DNA of 20,137 nt from an uncultured Eggerthellaceae bacterium (lineage in GTDB: Bacteria > Actinomycetota > Coriobacteriia > Coriobacteriales > Eggerthellaceae). Both the position numbers and the translations under genes were made by a program. The stretch spans positions 1 through 20,137 of the forward strand of contig CASTMW010000016.1 in assembly GCA_949450265.1 (NCBI GenBank). Reading direction: 5' to 3'. Positions 7,399-15,178 of the stretch are shown piece after piece. The number at the start of each line of letters is the position of its first letter. Positions within the stretch are counted from its first letter, which is position 1. The notes under the pieces are model-generated. The model made no database searches and was not told where the DNA came from. It saw only the letters and a list, made by a program, of their open reading frames with translations.

Positions 7399-9611
7399 CG
7401 GATGCTTCTTGTCCAATCCGTCATCGCTGCATACTTACCGTACATTGTAGCGCCAATGGCCCCCAGTGCGCAGACCAGAAGCGGTGCAAGATCGAAGATG
7501 GGCACGCAGTAGCGGGCGTCATACACCGGACTTATCAGCACGAAGCCCAACATGATCAGCGAGGGGACCAGCAACGTGCCCGCGCGCAGCCGCCGCCGCA
7601 CGCAGATGAACACCAGGCATGCTGGCAGCCAGAACGCGTAGGTCACGATCAACAGCGGCAGGTCCACACCGGGCATCTCAGCCACGGCAGTATAGGCATC
7701 GTCAAGGCTGTGGCGCAGTTCGTCCAGTTCGGGCGGGTTCCACAGCATGTAGCGGTCGTCGGGGCCCATGTGCGTGTCCACGGTGACCATGCGGATGTTC
7801 GCATAGGCGGTGGGTGCCACGTAGAACCCAGCAAGCGACGCGAAGGCCGCCAGGTAGGAATCGGGATGCCGCGCGCCCATGGTGGCCCACGCTCGCAGAT
7901 AGTCCAGGATCTGCTCGGGGGTGGCGTCCAGGTTGTAGCGGTACTTCACGCTGTCGGCGAAATCGTATTGGTACTGGTCGGCCAGCTTCTCGTAGTCGAG
8001 CACCGCGGTGATGGCGCGCTTCTCCTGCACGGAGATCTCGTCGCCATGGTCGCGCAGATAGCGTGCCGTTTGCTGGAACAGCGGTCCCAGCGTTTCCTGG
8101 GTGCCACCCGGCGCGATGTTGGCCAAGGGGAAGATGGCGAAGGGAAGCAACAGCCCCACCACCAGCACGCAGCTGAGCGCTTGCGCAAGGCAGGCGATGG
8201 TGGCGGTGCGAGGTTTGGGCGCCGGTGGGGCGCTGGGCTGTCGCAGCGTCAGGGCGGCGATCAGCGCCGTGGGCACCACCATGAAGATGCCCATCTTGCG
8301 GGTCAGGCAGAGCAGCAGCCCCACCACCACGAACAGCACGATGGCGCGCGGGCTGCTCAGGCTTGCGCCGCGGGTGCGCACCGCTTCGAACAGCATGATG
8401 AAGTACGGCACGCACAGCACGCCGAACAGGCTGTCCTTCACCATGCACATGGCCCAGGTGCTGATGAACGGCATCACGCAGAAAAAGACGTAGGCCAGAA
8501 AGCACAGCGCCACCGGGCAGCCGCGACGACGCAGATAGGCTATGGCGCAGGTGAAGGCCACGATGGTGGCGATGCCCTGCAATGCGCAGAACAGGGCCAC
8601 ACCCGCCATCCAATCGCCGGTCAGCTGGTCGGAGACCCACCCGAACGCGCCGTAGAGCAGTGTGGTCAGCACGGGGTGATGGTCCACCAGCCACGCATCG
8701 GTCAGCGTTTGGTCGTATATCTCGGCCCAAGGGATGATGGCGATAGGATGGTTCTCGGGATACACCTGGAAGATCTGGTAGTAGGTATCCCAATAGGTGC
8801 CGCCGGGGAAGTTCGCGATGAACCACGGTGCCCAGAACAGCGCCATCACAGCACAGAAGATGATGATGCTGGACGGCTTCCATGCGGGCGTGATGCGGCC
8901 GAGGAAGGTGGTCTTCGGCTGGGGCAGGGGGGCTATGGGGTACATGACAGCAGGGCCTGCTGGGTGGTCCTGGTTGTTCGGCTCTGCTGCAACAGCAGGG
9001 TGGACCACGGCGGCGTCGATGGTGTGCTTCGCCACTTGTTCGGGCGCGGGAGCGCACTGCCGCTGCGCCACATGATCCAGCTCGTACAGGGGGTAGCGCG
9101 CCAGATCGCGAATGGGAAGATGCGCCGCTTCGTCCTTCGGGCCGAAGCAGATGACCGATACGCCGGGCGTGCCAGAGGGAGCCGGGGCATCCGGCTCGGG
9201 GAACGGCACCTCTTCGATCGCTTCGATGAAGCCATGCGCATCTGGGTCATCGAAGGTTTCGCGCACGGTCACTTCGGCGCTGTGCTCGTCCATCACGATG
9301 TATTCCGTGAATCGGTCGGGAGGATAGGGGTAAGCTGCATCGGCTGGGCGGGGCACAGGAGCGGCTTCGGGTACGGTGTCAACGTGGCGCGTGCGGACGA
9401 CCCATGCGAACAGTTTGTCCACCAGGAAGATGACCACAGCAGTGATGACGGTGAAGATGCCGATCAGGGCGGCCGTCTCGGTTGGATCGAGCGTGGGTTC
9501 GCCCTGGCCGGAAACATACGAGGTGCCTACCACGCCGCATGCGGCCACCACCACCGCGATGACGATCAGGAGCAGCCAGTCGCTCGCTCGCATCTTGTTC
9601 CCAGCATCCAC
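7395..9611 (-). CDS. Large multi-pass membrane protein, DUF6020-like (GT-C glycosyltransferase-like fold)
   Basis: A 738-residue protein. Two N-terminal membrane helices (about 10-30 and 48-70) are followed by a 170-residue Pro/Ala/acidic soluble region, then a core of about ten hydrophobic segments from about residue 245 to the end. A long soluble loop (about 510-630) sits within the core. The core contains YWDTYYQ and VDHHPVLTTLLYG, the HHP-type motif I associate with DUF6020 proteins, which resemble membrane GT-C glycosyltransferases. The substrate is unknown. The listed start is GTG 9611; ATG 9593, six codons in, is equally possible and has GGGA just upstream. The gene appears to head the operon and is coupled to purE by a 4-nt overlap. 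The family call comes from remembered motifs, not a search. Confidence 0.65.
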   Translation of the reverse strand: MDAGNKMRASDWLLLIVIAVVVAACGVVGTSYVSGQGEPTLDPTETAALIGIFTVITAVVIFLVDKLFAWVVRTRHVDTVPEAAPVPRPADAAYPYPPDRFTEYIVMDEHSAEVTVRETFDDPDAHGFIEAIEEVPFPEPDAPAPSGTPGVSVICFGPKDEAAHLPIRDLARYPLYELDHVAQRQCAPAPEQVAKHTIDAAVVHPAVAAEPNNQDHPAGPAVMYPIAPLPQPKTTFLGRITPAWKPSSIIIFCAVMALFWAPWFIANFPGGTYWDTYYQIFQVYPENHPIAIIPWAEIYDQTLTDAWLVDHHPVLTTLLYGAFGWVSDQLTGDWMAGVALFCALQGIATIVAFTCAIAYLRRRGCPVALCFLAYVFFCVMPFISTWAMCMVKDSLFGVLCVPYFIMLFEAVRTRGASLSSPRAIVLFVVVGLLLCLTRKMGIFMVVPTALIAALTLRQPSAPPAPKPRTATIACLAQALSCVLVVGLLLPFAIFPLANIAPGGTQETLGPLFQQTARYLRDHGDEISVQEKRAITAVLDYEKLADQYQYDFADSVKYRYNLDATPEQILDYLRAWATMGARHPDSYLAAFASLAGFYVAPTAYANIRMVTVDTHMGPDDRYMLWNPPELDELRHSLDDAYTAVAEMPGVDLPLLIVTYAFWLPACLVFICVRRRLRAGTLLVPSLIMLGFVLISPVYDARYCVPIFDLAPLLVCALGAIGATMYGKYAAMTDWTRSIR

Positions 9612-9806
9612 GCCTGAATCAGTGTCCCTTCATAAGGTCCCCGTTGTCTGCGCACCGTGCAGCCGCAGCTGTTCGCGCTGCGGTTCGGGCGCACCGAATC
9701 CATAGGCAGTAGTTTACTTGTTTCGGGGCGCCCTCGTCTGCTCATTATGCAGAAAAGAGGCCAGATGAGGCTGCGATGGCCAGCCATGCCCTACGTTTCA
9801 GCCACA

Positions 9807-9884
9807 CTCCGACCACTTCTGTGGGTTCGGAAAACAAAAAAGCCCCCTGAACAGGGGACTTTTCAGAGTTTGTGGTGGTCGGAG
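9807..9884. repeat. 10-bp inverted repeat of the tRNA-Phe 3' acceptor sequence
   Basis: CTCCGACCAC at 9807-9816 is the exact reverse complement of GTGGTCGGAG at 9875-9884, which encodes the 3' acceptor strand of the minus-strand tRNA-Phe. The tRNA terminator (9831-9860) lies between the two arms. In a read-through transcript the downstream arm could pair with the tRNA 3' end. It might also be a relic of an old tRNA-end duplication. Confidence 0.5.
9831..9860 (-). terminator. Intrinsic terminator of tRNA-Phe
   Basis: Read on the minus strand, AGTCCCCTG and CAGGGGGCT (9860-9841) form a stem of up to 9 bp with one G.U pair. A run of T follows (from 9841 down to 9836), then G and TTTT. It lies 13 bases after the encoded CCA of the tRNA. 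Confidence 0.85.
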
Positions 9885-9948
9885 GGGGACTTGAACCCTC
9901 GGCACGCGGATTTTCAGTCCGCTGCTCTACCAACTGAGCTACCCGACC
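9873..9948 (-). tRNA. tRNA-Phe (anticodon GAA), CCA encoded
   Basis: The minus strand reads GGTCGGG for the acceptor 5' strand and TCCGACC for the 3' strand, with one G.U pair. The D-arm TAGCTCAGTTGGTAGAGC is typical. The anticodon stem-loop GCGGA-CTGAAAA-TCCGC gives anticodon GAA. The T-arm carries GGTTCAAGTCC. The total is 76 nt with discriminator A and a genomically encoded CCA. All arms are intact. Good promoter boxes lie upstream and a terminator downstream, so it is a single-gene unit. Confidence 0.97.
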
Positions 9949-9960
9949 ATGAGCATGGAT

Positions 9961-9989
9961 ATTCTAAACGTTTCGCGTGCTGCGCGCAA
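9961..9989 (-). promoter_or_regulatory. Candidate promoter of tRNA-Phe
   Basis: On the minus strand TTGCGC (9989-9984) is followed after exactly 17 bases by TAGAAT (9966-9961). The -10 box matches five of six consensus bases. It ends 12 bases before the mature tRNA 5' end, leaving room for a short leader removed by RNase P. Confidence 0.6.
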
Positions 9990-10021
9990 ATGGCAACATG
10001 ATGGGATGCGAGGGTCGAGCG

Positions 10022-10059
10022 CATTCGTGCATGGCAGGCCCGTGCGTTGCGCACGAATG
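10022..10059. repeat. 9-bp inverted repeat downstream of the prepilin peptidase
   Basis: CATTCGTGC (10022-10030) and GCACGAATG (10051-10059) are perfect inverted arms around a 20-base loop. On the minus strand the hairpin lies about 85 bases after the peptidase stop. No T-tract follows, so it is not a standard terminator. It could be a 3' mRNA-stabilising hairpin. Confidence 0.45.
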
Positions 10060-10070
10060 ATGCGGGACGG

Positions 10071-10124
10071 TCCAAGTGGTCGTGCGCCTGCACGCATGGC
10101 ACAAGGCGATCCAAGTGGTCGTGC
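10071..10124. repeat. 15-bp direct repeat between peptidase and tRNA
   Basis: TCCAAGTGGTCGTGC occurs at 10071-10085 and again at 10110-10124, a 39-base period. The rest of the two units is only loosely similar. No function is recognisable. Confidence 0.6.
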
Positions 10125-10141
10125 CCTGTGCGCATCGGGGA

Positions 10142-10624
10142 TCAGGGGATCAGCAGGCAGACGATCATGGCCAGCGCGATGGCGGGTCCGAAGGGCATGG
10201 CCGCGCGCTCGTTGGGCTGAGCGAAACGCGTGCGCGGGATGATAGCAGCAAGCCCGACACCCAGCACGCAGGCGATCAGCAAGCAGAGGGCGCCGCGTTC
10301 CAGGCCCAGGTACAGCGCGCAGGCGGCCATCAGCTTGATGTCGCCGCCGCCCATGGCTGGCTTTCGTGCAAGCCGCTCGAACAAGAGCGTGAACGCCAGC
10401 AGGCCACCCCCGATGACGATGGCGCCCACAAGGCCGCTGACCACCGGCTGCCACGACGCGCCCAACAGGATGCGGATCGCCTGCCAGATCGCCCACACAG
10501 CGGCTATGCCGATGACCATCCCGTTCGGGATGATGCGCCGCCGCAGGTCAACGATGCTGGTCGCCGCCAACAGCGCCACCAGTGCGATGGCTGCGCCCCC
10601 GTCAAGGAAGATGAGCCCTTCCAT
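10142..10624 (-). CDS. A24-family prepilin peptidase, short form
   Basis: A 160-residue membrane protein corresponding to the catalytic domain of type IV prepilin leader peptidases (TadV/CpaA-like). It has several hydrophobic helices and the two expected aspartates: D26 in IVDLRRRIIPN and D95 in the GGGDIK motif (family form GxGDxK). The N-terminal cysteine-rich methylase domain of PilD-type enzymes is absent, as in Tad systems. No pilin, ATPase or other pilus gene is in the window, so its substrate is elsewhere. The ATG at 10624 lies 6 bases after the stop of the radical SAM gene, so the two are probably co-transcribed. The family call is firm; the biological partner is not known. Confidence 0.85.
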   Translation of the reverse strand: MEGLIFLDGGAAIALVALLAATSIVDLRRRIIPNGMVIGIAAVWAIWQAIRILLGASWQPVVSGLVGAIVIGGGLLAFTLLFERLARKPAMGGGDIKLMAACALYLGLERGALCLLIACVLGVGLAAIIPRTRFAQPNERAAMPFGPAIALAMIVCLLIP

Positions 10625-10630
10625 GGGCGC

Positions 10631-11983
10631 TTACAGGCAGGAGAACAGCAGCTCGCGCTCTTCGCCGGTCAGCGCGGCGCGCGCCTGGTCTCGCAGATTG
10701 TTCACGCCGATGAAGAACTGGCGCATCATCACCACGGTAAGGTAGCGCCCCTTCGGGGTGAGCGTCAGTTCGTCGTCCGTGTCGGTGGCGAAGGCGCCGC
10801 TGGCGCGCATGAAGGCCATCTCGGCAGGCAAGCCTCGCTCGACGCTCATGCCAAAATCACGCTTGAACTGGCGCTTGTCAAGCCGAAGCCCGAACAGCTG
10901 CATCATGAAGCGATAGCGCATGCGATCGCGCAGGCTGAAGCGCGTGGCACCCATCATGGACATGGAGCCGCTCTCCACGGTCTTGTTGTAATCGTTCACG
11001 CTGAAGGTGTTCACGTACAGCGTGTCGCCTAGATAGGTGATGCCGCCCGACCCGATGGCCGGGTATTCCTCGTAGTCCACCACGTATTCGTCGATCATGA
11101 CATCGCGGCCTGCGTTCGCGTTCTTGCGGTTGAACGTCCATGCGCTGCCGAAAGCGAACAGCCCCGCTTCGCCATGCGGCCCCGCGGCGCCCGTGTCCAC
11201 CCCGGGTAGCGCGCCGGTCAGCAGCTCGCAGATGATCTCATAGAACCGCTGCTCGCGCGCATAATCCACCGCGCCCACCGTTCGCGCCAGGCTCTTCTGC
11301 ACGCTGGGGCTTGCCATCAGCGGATAGAACGTCGTTTGGCTGACGCCGCTTTCCACCACGCGCTCGATGTCGCGGATCAGGATGTCTTCGGTTTGGGCGG
11401 GGAAATTGAAGATCATGTCGGCGTTCAGGCTGGTGAAGTACGGGCTGGCCTCGGCGATGCGCTCTTGGATCTGGTCGCCGCTGCCATACTTCTCGTAGCG
11501 ATCCATCTGCCGCAGCAGCCCGTCGTCGAAGCTCTGCACGCCAACGCTCAACCGCTGCACGCGCCCCTGCAGCTTCTCCAGGTATTCGTGCGTCAGATGG
11601 TTCGGGTTCGTTTCGCTGGACACCTCTTCGATGCTCGGGAAGGTCTCGCGCGCCAGGTCGATGGTCTGGCACAGTTCGTCGATCAGCACCGTGGGCGTTC
11701 CGCCGCCGATGTAGACGCTTTGGAAATCGTAGCCTGCATCGGCCAGCATGAGCATCTCGGTGCGCATGGTCTGGAAGTAGCGACGCGCCTTGTCCTCTTG
11801 CAGCGGGAAGCGGTTGAAGCTGCAATATGGGCAAAGCCGCTCACAGAACGGTACGTGCATGTACAGCATATAGGGCTGCCCCGGCTTCGGCGCGGGCATG
11901 CGCGTGTCAGCCGTTGGCTTCAGCTTCAGGTACCGATCCGTGGTCTCCCGTACGACCGCAGTAAGGAGCTTCTCAGAGAGCAT
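10631..11983 (-). CDS. HemN/HemW-like radical SAM protein (coproporphyrinogen oxidase family)
   Basis: A 450-residue radical SAM enzyme. The iron-sulfur motif CERLCPYC (Cys47, Cys51, Cys54) binds the 4Fe-4S cluster, and GGGTPT (93-98) and the SVGVQSFDD segment are typical of the HemN superfamily. The C-terminal third has a HemN-like winged region (around FGLRLDKRQFKRDFGM). Homologues include oxygen-independent coproporphyrinogen III oxidase, the heme chaperone HemW and heme-opening enzymes such as ChuW. The residues seen do not decide between these, so no symbol is given. The ATG at 11983 follows a strong AAGGAAGGA site. It is 126 bases downstream of purD and 6 bases upstream of the A24 peptidase gene. 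No other heme gene is present. Confidence 0.8.
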   Translation of the reverse strand: MLSEKLLTAVVRETTDRYLKLKPTADTRMPAPKPGQPYMLYMHVPFCERLCPYCSFNRFPLQEDKARRYFQTMRTEMLMLADAGYDFQSVYIGGGTPTVLIDELCQTIDLARETFPSIEEVSSETNPNHLTHEYLEKLQGRVQRLSVGVQSFDDGLLRQMDRYEKYGSGDQIQERIAEASPYFTSLNADMIFNFPAQTEDILIRDIERVVESGVSQTTFYPLMASPSVQKSLARTVGAVDYAREQRFYEIICELLTGALPGVDTGAAGPHGEAGLFAFGSAWTFNRKNANAGRDVMIDEYVVDYEEYPAIGSGGITYLGDTLYVNTFSVNDYNKTVESGSMSMMGATRFSLRDRMRYRFMMQLFGLRLDKRQFKRDFGMSVERGLPAEMAFMRASGAFATDTDDELTLTPKGRYLTVVMMRQFFIGVNNLRDQARAALTGEERELLFSCL

Positions 11984-12039
11984 CGTTTCCTTCCTTCTTC
12001 TCTATAAAGCGAGCGAGGTGCTTGCAGTTGCCGTGAAAG

Positions 12040-12078
12040 AGCGCCTGAGTTGGCTTCACCCAACGAAGAAGGAGCGCT
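12040..12078 (-). terminator. Possible weak terminator after purD
   Basis: On the minus strand AGCGC (12078-12074) can pair with GCGCT (12044-12040), enclosing a second stem GTTGG/CCAAC (12064-12060 with 12053-12049). Only three T follow, so it is a poor intrinsic terminator and might be a processing or attenuating hairpin. Confidence 0.25.
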
Positions 12079-12109
12079 TGGAGCGGCAAATGCAGGTGCA
12101 TCGTTCGCC

Positions 12110-13399
12110 TTATTCCCAGGAAGAGCGGCCGCGCAGCGCTTTCAGGCCGATGTCGCGGCGCATTTGCTTGCCGCGGAAGTTGATCTTCTCGCAGGCTTCG
12201 TAGGCAAGGTTGCGCGCGTCTTCGAATGAGGGTCCGGTGCCCACAACGGTCAGCACGCGGCCGCCATTGGTGACCAGCTCGCCATCGGCATTATGCGTGG
12301 TGCCCGCATGGTACACGGTAACGCCCGGCATGGCCTCCGCCTCTTCGATGCCCAGGATCACGTCGCCCTTCGGGTAACTGCCCGGGTACCCCTCGGCGGC
12401 CAGCACCACGCCAACGGCCCAGTCGTCGGCCCAGTCCAGATGGATGTCATCGGCGCGGCCTTCCGCCACCGCCAGCATCACCTGGCCCAGATCGCTCTTG
12501 AGGCGCGGCAGGACCACCTGCGTTTCCGGATCGCCGAAGCGCACGTTGAACTCCACGATCTTCGGGCCGTCCTCGGTCAGCATGAAGCCGCCGTAGAGCG
12601 TGCCGCGGTAGTCGCGCGCCTCTTCGTCGGCACCAGTGGCCGCCGCTGCGCGCGCCATGATGTCCACCATGGCCGCCATCTCGTCATCGGTCACGATGGG
12701 CACCGGGCTGTACACGCCCATGCCGCCGGTGTTCGGGCCGGTATCGCCATCATAGGCGCGCTTGTGGTCCTGCGATGGCGCCATGGGGAAGCTGCGGCCG
12801 TCGGTGACGAAGCTGAGCATGCTGCATTCGGGACCGCGCATGCACTCTTCGATGACCACCTTCGCGCCCGCATTGCCGAACGCGCCGTCAAAGCACGCGC
12901 GCAGGGCCTCTTCCGCTTCTTCCAGCGTTTCGGCCACCACCACGCCCTTCCCCGCGGCCAAGCCATCAGCCTTCACCACGATGGGCGCGCCCTGCTCGCG
13001 CACGTAGGCAAGCGCAGGGTCCAGCACTTCGAAGGCCGCATAGGATGCGGTCGGGATACCGTTCATCTCCATGAACTGCTTGGCGAACTCTTTCGAGCCT
13101 TCCAGCATGGCGCCGCCCCGATCGGGACCGAACACGGCGATGCCAGCTTCGCGAAGGACGTCGGCCACACCCGCCACCAGCGGTGCCTCCGGCCCGATGA
13201 CGACCAGCTGCACGTCGTTGTCACGGGCGAAGGCCAGCACGGCGGTGGCATCTTCCGGGTCCAGCGCAACGTTTTTGGCCACCGCGCTGGTGCCGCCGTT
13301 GCCGGGTGCCACATACAGAGCGTTGGTCAACTCCGATTCGCCGAGCGCCTTCGCTATGGCATGTTCGCGGGCGCCGCTTCCCAAGACCAAGATGTTCAT
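12110..13399 (-). CDS. purD: Phosphoribosylamine-glycine ligase (GAR synthetase)
   Basis: A 429-residue ATP-grasp enzyme that joins glycine to phosphoribosylamine, the second step of purine synthesis. It opens MNILVLGSGAREHA, where most PurD proteins have GSGGREHA. Further family landmarks are PGNGG, IGPEAPL, KADGLAAGKGV, DHKRAYDGDTGPNTGGMG and the metal-binding EFNVRFGDPETQ. Length is normal. ATG 13399 is chosen because GGAGG lies 8 bases upstream; an in-frame TTG at 13414 is itself part of that ribosome-binding region. It lies 63 bases after purA in the same direction and is probably the last gene of the rpsF-to-purD run. Confidence 0.96.
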   Translation of the reverse strand: MNILVLGSGAREHAIAKALGESELTNALYVAPGNGGTSAVAKNVALDPEDATAVLAFARDNDVQLVVIGPEAPLVAGVADVLREAGIAVFGPDRGGAMLEGSKEFAKQFMEMNGIPTASYAAFEVLDPALAYVREQGAPIVVKADGLAAGKGVVVAETLEEAEEALRACFDGAFGNAGAKVVIEECMRGPECSMLSFVTDGRSFPMAPSQDHKRAYDGDTGPNTGGMGVYSPVPIVTDDEMAAMVDIMARAAAATGADEEARDYRGTLYGGFMLTEDGPKIVEFNVRFGDPETQVVLPRLKSDLGQVMLAVAEGRADDIHLDWADDWAVGVVLAAEGYPGSYPKGDVILGIEEAEAMPGVTVYHAGTTHNADGELVTNGGRVLTVVGTGPSFEDARNLAYEACEKINFRGKQMRRDIGLKALRGRSSWE

Positions 13400-13462
13400 G
13401 CTCGTATCCTCCAAGGTTCTGCGTGGTCGCTTTCGTCGTGCAACTTCGGGCGCTCTGAGGCG

Positions 13463-14803
13463 CTATCGTGCCAGGCTCGCTTCGGCTTCCAGCCAGTCCT
13501 CGCGGACGATCGTCTGGTCGCGATCGGGGCCCACGCTGATCAGGCTCATGGGCACGCCGCCCAGCTCTTCCAGGTACTCTATGTAGCGCCGCGTGTTCAC
13601 CGGCAATTCCATGTAGTCGCGCACATCGCTCAGGTCGTGGCCGCGCCACCCCGGCAGTTCCTCGTAGACCGGCTTGGCGTGGAACAGTACGCTCTGCTGC
13701 ATGGGGAAATAGTCGTATTCCTTGCCGTCGCACTCGTAGGCCACGCACACCTTTATGGTATCGAAGGCCGAGAGCACATCCAGCTTGGTCAGTGCCACGT
13801 GTGTCAGGCCGTTCACCTGGGCGGCATAGCGCGCGATGACCGCATCGAACCAGCCGCAGCGGCGCTTGCGCCCGGTGGTCACGCCGTATTCGTGGCCCTC
13901 TTGGCAGAGCAGCTCACCGTCGGTGGCGTCTTGGCCTGTGCCGCCGTCTTCGGCGAACTTCAATTCGGTGGGGAAGGGGCCGCCGCCAACGCGCGTGACA
14001 TAGGCCTTCTGGATGCCCAGCACGCGATCTATCTCGCCAGGGCCGACGCCGGCACCTGTGCACGCGCCGCCCGCTACGCAGCTGGATGATGTCACGTAGG
14101 GGTAGGTGCCGTGATCGATGTCCAGCATGGTGCCTTGGGCGCCTTCGAACAGGATGTTCTTGCCTTGGCGCAGCGCCTTGCTGAGAAGCTGGGCGGTTTC
14201 CCACACATGGTCGCGCAAGATGCGCGCGTAGGGCAGGTACTCTTCGCAGATCTCTTCCACGGTATAGGTTTGCAGGCCGTATATCTTGGACAGGATGGGG
14301 TTCTTCTGCGCCAGCGCGGTCTCCACTTTCAGGCGGAATATCTTCTCATCGAGCAGGTCTTGCATGCGGATGCCGCGGCGGGCCGCCTTGTCCTGGTAGC
14401 ATGGGCCGATGCCACGCTTGGTGGTGCCGATCTGGTTCGTGCCGAGGCGCTTCTCTTCGGCGCCGTCGAGCGCCTTATGGTACGGCATGATCACATGCGC
14501 ATCGCAGCTGATGCGCAGCTTGTCGCAGCTGATGCCCTCGCCTTCCAGCAGCGCCATCTCTTTCACCAGCACGCCGGGGTCCACCACCACGCCATTACCA
14601 ATGACCGGTACGGCGTCGGGGTGCACCACGCCCGACGGCATGAGATGCAGCGCCAACTTGGTATCGCCGTGGATCACGGTGTGCCCGGCGTTGTTGCCGC
14701 CTTGGAAGCGCACCACGTAATCGAAGTCGCGGGAGATGAGGTCGGTGATCTTGCCCTTGCCCTCGTCGCCCCATTGCGTGCCTACCAATACTGTGGATGG
14801 CAT
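13463..14803 (-). CDS. purA: Adenylosuccinate synthetase
   Basis: A 446-residue enzyme making adenylosuccinate from IMP, aspartate and GTP, the first committed step to AMP. The phosphate-binding GTQWGDEGKGKITD (8-21) carries the catalytic Asp13, and NNAGHTV carries the catalytic His. IMP-binding GTTKRGIGP and KLDVLS are recognisable. In the first of these Lys replaces the usual Gly of GTTGRGIGP, a small variation. The protein is slightly longer than the common 430. The ATG follows AAAGGA. It sits 24 bases after the small membrane-protein gene and 63 before purD. Confidence 0.97.
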   Translation of the reverse strand: MPSTVLVGTQWGDEGKGKITDLISRDFDYVVRFQGGNNAGHTVIHGDTKLALHLMPSGVVHPDAVPVIGNGVVVDPGVLVKEMALLEGEGISCDKLRISCDAHVIMPYHKALDGAEEKRLGTNQIGTTKRGIGPCYQDKAARRGIRMQDLLDEKIFRLKVETALAQKNPILSKIYGLQTYTVEEICEEYLPYARILRDHVWETAQLLSKALRQGKNILFEGAQGTMLDIDHGTYPYVTSSSCVAGGACTGAGVGPGEIDRVLGIQKAYVTRVGGGPFPTELKFAEDGGTGQDATDGELLCQEGHEYGVTTGRKRRCGWFDAVIARYAAQVNGLTHVALTKLDVLSAFDTIKVCVAYECDGKEYDYFPMQQSVLFHAKPVYEELPGWRGHDLSDVRDYMELPVNTRRYIEYLEELGGVPMSLISVGPDRDQTIVREDWLEAEASLAR

Positions 14804-14827
14804 CTGAAGTCCTTTCAGCGGGTTTGC

Positions 14828-15178
14828 TTACTTGCCCATTCTAGACCGGAATGGCGGTTTGAACAGCAGAACCAGAACGGCGAGCGCCAGAATCAGGCCG
14901 AAGGCCACCATGACCACGCCCAGCGCCGTGTAGGCTAAGCTGCCGGTCACGCGGCTTTCCATGAAGACGGGCACGCCGATCAGCAACAGCAGCGCGCACA
15001 GGAACGTGCACACCGCTATCTTCACGTAGTAATGGATGCGGATGGGCTTGTCGGGGTCGACCGGGGCTGGAGCTGCGGATGCGGATGCGGCTGGCAGGCT
15101 TGCCACCGGCTGCTGCGGTTGCGGAAGGCCCTCTGTGGTAGGCGCAGCGGGCAGGGGAGCGCCGTCCTTCATGGTCAT
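14828..15178 (-). CDS. Small two-helix membrane protein of unknown function
   Basis: A 116-residue protein I do not recognise. The first 45 residues are Pro/Ala-rich and probably disordered. Two hydrophobic helices follow (about 53-73 and 80-106), then a short basic end (RSRMGK). It is probably a cytoplasmic-membrane protein with both ends on the same side. Its ATG at 15178 overlaps the dnaB TGA in an ATGA arrangement, so it is translated with dnaB, and it ends 24 bases before purA. The coupling and clean reading frame support a real gene. Nothing points to a specific role. Confidence 0.75.
   Translation of the reverse strand: MTMKDGAPLPAAPTTEGLPQPQQPVASLPAASASAAPAPVDPDKPIRIHYYVKIAVCTFLCALLLLIGVPVFMESRVTGSLAYTALGVVMVAFGLILALAVLVLLFKPPFRSRMGK

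Noticed and set aside
7710..9617. A 635-codon plus-strand open frame opposite the DUF6020-like gene
   Set aside because: Low-complexity His/Gln/Gly composition typical of antisense frames; the minus strand encodes a coherent membrane protein.
9612..9780. Promoter or riboswitch before the DUF6020-purE-ior operon
   Set aside because: A 7-bp hairpin (9663-9683) and a CATAAT box on the minus strand exist, but no -35 box at the right spacing and no riboswitch core are visible.
9745..10135. Short minus-strand open frames over and around tRNA-Phe
   Set aside because: They read through the tRNA and its terminator, a common false call at tRNA genes.
12293..14089. A 598-codon plus-strand open frame spanning purD and purA
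   Set aside because: It runs antisense through two universally conserved genes and their intergenic gap.
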